NCBI GenBank assembly: GCA_035252155.1
Contig: DATFDL010000602.1
Location: 1 to 16,227, forward strand
DNA: 16,227 nt
Direction of reading: 5' to 3'
Origin: JAICLL01 sp035252155
GTDB lineage: Bacteria > Planctomycetota > Planctomycetia > Pirellulales > JAICIG01
The notes under the pieces were generated by a model, which had not been told where the DNA came from, did not search any database, and saw only the letters and a list, made by a program, of their open reading frames with translations. This document shows, one piece after another, positions 14,310 through 16,227 of the stretch. The translations under genes and the position numbers were made by a program. Numbering within the stretch: position 1 is the first letter of the stretch; each line of letters begins with the position of its first letter.

Positions 14310-14401
14310 TCTGTAGGGAACGCCCTCTGTGGCGTTCCGTGAACTGCGATTCGACGTCGCGCCGCCCCTCGCCGAACGCCCCGGAGGGCGTTCCCTACAG
14401 A
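14310..14401. repeat. 92-bp hairpin repeat family B, copy 2 (upstream of the DUF1559 gene)
   Basis: Same length as copy 1 at 10131-10222 and inverted relative to it; 86 of 92 bases match after reverse-complementing. The terminal arms begin TCTGTAGGGAACGCCCTC and end in its complement. The bases next to the right end (CGT) mirror those at the left of copy 1 (ACG), so the unit may be 95 bp. It occupies the middle of the 201-bp gap between eda and the DUF1559 gene and could end the eda transcript. Confidence 0.9.
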
Positions 14402-14462
14402 CGTCGGCGGGAACAGTCCCGGTTTTGTTTGCCAAACCGATCAGGTTTAGTTCGGCGGATCA

Positions 14463-15125
14463 TCAGGCCCCCATTCCCAGCTCGCCCCTGGTTTGACGCA
14501 CGATGCCCACATACTGCCGGGCCAGCGTCTCAATGCGGTTCATATCGCCGGCGGCGATCGCCTTGGCCTCGACCAGCGAACCGCCGACGCCCAACGCGCA
14601 CGCCCCGGCCCGCAGGTAGTCGGCGGCCGTCTCCAGATTGACGCCGCCCGTCGGCATCAGACGAACCTGCGGCAAGGGCGCTCGTACCGCCCTTAAATAG
14701 CCCGGTCCCGTGATCTCCGAAGGAAAGACCTTGACCACGTCGGCGCCAGCTTCCCAGGCCGCCAAGATCTCGGTCGGCGTCAACGCCCCCGGCATGCTGA
14801 GCTTGCTATAACGGCGACAGCAGGCGATCACCTCGGTATTCACGACGGGCGAAACGATAAACTCGGCGCCGGCCAGCATGGCGGTGCGGGCGGTGGCGGC
14901 GTCGAGCACCGTGCCCGCCCCCAGCAGGATTTTGCCGCCGAGCCGGTCGGCCACCTGTTCGAGCACGCGCGGGGCGTGGGGCACCGTGAACGTGACTTCC
15001 ATCACATCGACGCCGCCGGCCACCAGCGCCTCGGCCACGTCGACCAGCCGGCTAGAATCGGTCGAACGGATGATGGCCACAATGCCGCAGGCCAGCGCGC
15101 GGCCTAAAAGCGATGTTTGACTCAT
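14463..15125 (-). CDS. eda: KDPG/KHG aldolase
   Basis: A 220-residue class I aldolase of the Eda family, which splits 2-keto-3-deoxy-6-phosphogluconate into pyruvate and glyceraldehyde-3-phosphate, or 4-hydroxy-2-oxoglutarate into pyruvate and glyoxylate. Visible features: GIVAIIRS at the start, VMEVTFTVP (E43, general acid/base position), GAGTVLD, the Schiff-base lysine K132 in VVKVFPSE, and the phosphate-binding PTGGV and GVGGSLV loops. Length and spacing match the trimeric enzyme. ATG 15125 is preferred over ATG 15155 because family similarity begins there; neither has a good Shine-Dalgarno. No Entner-Doudoroff partners (edd, zwf) or KDG kinase lie nearby, so the physiological substrate is open. 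Confidence 0.93.
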   Translation of the reverse strand: MSQTSLLGRALACGIVAIIRSTDSSRLVDVAEALVAGGVDVMEVTFTVPHAPRVLEQVADRLGGKILLGAGTVLDAATARTAMLAGAEFIVSPVVNTEVIACCRRYSKLSMPGALTPTEILAAWEAGADVVKVFPSEITGPGYLRAVRAPLPQVRLMPTGGVNLETAADYLRAGACALGVGGSLVEAKAIAAGDMNRIETLARQYVGIVRQTRGELGMGA

Positions 15126-15181
15126 ACCGGCATCGTGGGCGAGGGTTGGCGCCATGTCAACGGTATCGCCGCCGAGCTCGG

Positions 15182-15235
15182 AGGATGGCCTTCCAGGCCG
15201 TCCAGTTAACCGTCGACGGCCTGGAAGGCCATCCT
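15182..15235. repeat. Perfect 21-bp stem hairpin between the 86-residue protein and eda
   Basis: 15182-15202 (starting AGGATGGCCTTCCAGGC) is perfectly complementary to 15215-15235 around a 12-base loop. No T tract follows on either strand. The stem itself contains the smaller palindrome GGCCTTCCAGGCC/GGCCTGGAAGGCC. It lies downstream of the 86-residue gene and upstream of eda, so it could be a terminator for the former or another dispersed palindromic repeat; only one copy is in the window. Confidence 0.8.
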
Positions 15236-15263
15236 ATGTGCGCAGCGGGGAATAAGTTCCGTT

Positions 15264-15524
15264 TCACGCGGCCCGACGGCCGTCAAGCTGCCGTCGCAAC
15301 GGCAAGCTTACCTCAATTTGCGCCGTCCGCGGCTCAAGACGCAATGCCCCTAGGGCTTGCTGCAACTGATCGGGCAAGCTCAATGAGAGGTCGATAAAAA
15401 GCTGCTTGCGTCCCTTGATTTCGCAGCTTCCGCCGCCGACGCCTCCCAGCCACTCTCGCCGCACGTGATAGCCTAACGCTGCGGCTGCCCGGAGCGCCTC
15501 TTCCAATAAGTCAACCGTGTGCAT
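15264..15524 (-). CDS. Conserved small protein of unknown function, planctomycete type
   Basis: An 86-residue soluble protein with no named domain. It has an N-terminal amphipathic helix (DLLEEALRAAAALGYHV), a Gly-rich turn (WLGGVGGGSCEIKGRKQLFIDL) and a helix after SLPDQLQQALGALR. I recognise the layout (LLEEALR, LGY-VR-EWLGG-GGG, K-G-FIDL, DQL) from small hypothetical proteins in planctomycetes, but no function is known to me. GGAG lies eight bases before ATG 15524, which strongly supports it as a real gene. No catalytic pattern is evident beyond one Cys in the Gly-rich turn. Confidence 0.78.
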   Translation of the reverse strand: MHTVDLLEEALRAAAALGYHVRREWLGGVGGGSCEIKGRKQLFIDLSLSLPDQLQQALGALRLEPRTAQIEVSLPLRRQLDGRRAA

Positions 15525-15627
15525 CCTAGCTTCTCCAATTGGTCAAATCCGTTGACTATCAGGAGTTACGGCGAGCGATTGTAGCCGCTTGGGCTATAGT
15601 CGCCCAGCCCAGCGCGACGATGCCATT

Positions 15628-15688
15628 GTAGAACGGATTGGATTCCGTTCCGTCGGGTGCGAGGCAAACGGAATGAATTCCGTTCCAC
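15628..15688. repeat. Palindromic repeat family A, copy 2
   Basis: A 61-bp element whose arms 15628-15649 and 15667-15688 are inverted repeats matching at 18 of 22 positions, with AACGGAAT..ATTCCGTT palindromes inside the arms. It shares the terminal GTAGAACGGA and the AACGGAATGAATTCCGTT arm with copy 1 at 1253-1336 but has a different, shorter loop. It ends 11 bases before the start codon of the histidine kinase, so its right arm lies directly upstream of that gene's Shine-Dalgarno. Confidence 0.8.
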
Positions 15689-15699
15689 GGGGGAAAGTC

Positions 15700-16227
15700 A
15701 TGGCGATGGTGGACGGCGACGAGGCGAGTTTGCGCGAGCAGGTGGCGTCGCTCAAGGAGCAACTGGCGCACGCCCAGCGGCTGACCGCGCTGGGCGAGCT
15801 GGTGAGCACCACCACGCACGAATTCAACAACGTCTTAATGACCATCATCAACTACGCCAAGCTCGGGCTGCGGCACAAAGATGCCGAAACCCGCCAAAAA
15901 GCCTTCGACAAAATCCTGGTGGCCGGCAATCGCGCGGCGCGCATCACCAATAGCATTCTCGGTTTTGCCCGCAACCGCACCGCCGCCTTCGAGCCGACCG
16001 ACATGCTCAAGTTGGTCGACGACACTTTGCTGCTGCTGGAACGCGAGCTCAACAAGTATCGCATTTCGGTCGAACGGCAAATCGAGCAGACGCCTCGGGC
16101 CCGGGCCAACCCGAACCAGATTCAGCAGGTGCTCTTGAACCTGTTGATCAACGCCCGGCAGGCGATGCCGCAGGGCGGCCGCGTGTTGGTGCGGCTGGCT
16201 TACGACACCGCGACCGAAATGGTCGAG
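15700..16227 (+). CDS. Sensor histidine kinase, N-terminal part (cut by window end)
   Basis: 176 codons are present and the frame is still open at the window edge. A short coiled-coil-like helix (LREQVASLKEQLAHAQRLTALGEL, about residues 10-33) leads into an H-box with the phosphoacceptor H40 in THEFNN, followed by a dimerisation helix (about 41-85). The N-box begins at QQVLLNLLINARQAMPQGG (N151), the start of the HATPase_c ATP-binding domain. No transmembrane or input domain precedes the kinase core, so this looks cytoplasmic and probably takes input from a partner or a later domain. The start is ATG 15700, with GGGGAAAG just upstream; ATG 15706 is an alternative. A response regulator may lie beyond the edge. 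Confidence 0.88.
   Translation, partial: MAMVDGDEASLREQVASLKEQLAHAQRLTALGELVSTTTHEFNNVLMTIINYAKLGLRHKDAETRQKAFDKILVAGNRAARITNSILGFARNRTAAFEPTDMLKLVDDTLLLLERELNKYRISVERQIEQTPRARANPNQIQQVLLNLLINARQAMPQGGRVLVRLAYDTATEMVE

Noticed and set aside
10131..14401. Composite transposon bounded by repeat B
   Set aside because: The block holds essential ribosomal and replication genes in conserved order and no transposase; the repeats are better seen as independent insertions.
144..15125. A sugar-acid catabolic pathway joining the enolase-superfamily enzyme and the KDPG aldolase
   Set aside because: The genes are about 13 kb apart on opposite strands with housekeeping genes between, and no kinase, dehydrogenase or transporter links them.

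Overview
The window reads as a GC-rich chromosomal segment from a planctomycete, probably of the Pirellula/Blastopirellula type. The evidence is a DUF1559 protein (a family expanded in Planctomycetota), a secreted DUF5117-type zinc metalloprotease, a small protein of a type I associate with this phylum, N-terminally extended ribosomal protein L9, and several families of intergenic palindromic repeats. This placement comes from recognition of families, not from a search. No phage, plasmid, CRISPR or defence locus is visible.

Layout. Positions 1-1256 hold the possible tail of one reading frame and an enolase-superfamily (mandelate racemase group) enzyme joined to it by an ATGA overlap. A convergent Host_attach-family gene follows at 1333-1782, separated by a palindrome that supplies both stop codons. 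A minus-strand phosphotransferase-fold protein (2014-3024) is divergent from a large secreted metzincin-like protease (3256-6021). Next on the plus strand come an Rpn/PDDEXK_2-type gene that appears to lack its central catalytic segment (6067-6876), a PII signalling protein (6884-7231) and a two-CBS-domain protein (7356-7796). The CBS gene ends tail to tail with dnaB, sharing a CTAG.

The core is a minus-strand housekeeping cluster read from right to left: rplY (bL25), pth, rpsF (bS6), ssb, rplI (bL9), dnaB. It couples translation, tRNA recycling and replication genes in a widely conserved order. rpsR, often found between ssb and rplI, is absent, and that gap holds a 92-bp hairpin repeat. The rplI-dnaB gap holds a second, nested palindromic repeat. 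Upstream on the same strand are a SAM-dependent methyltransferase, a DUF1559 membrane-anchored protein, a KDPG/KHG aldolase (eda) and an 86-residue protein of unknown function. The right edge cuts a plus-strand histidine kinase.

The least expected content is the intergenic repeat set: at least five distinct palindromic elements, two of them present twice, sitting at gene ends and inside the ribosomal/replication cluster. I see no convincing new multigene system; the most interesting leads are these repeats and the Rpn-like gene with an internal gap.
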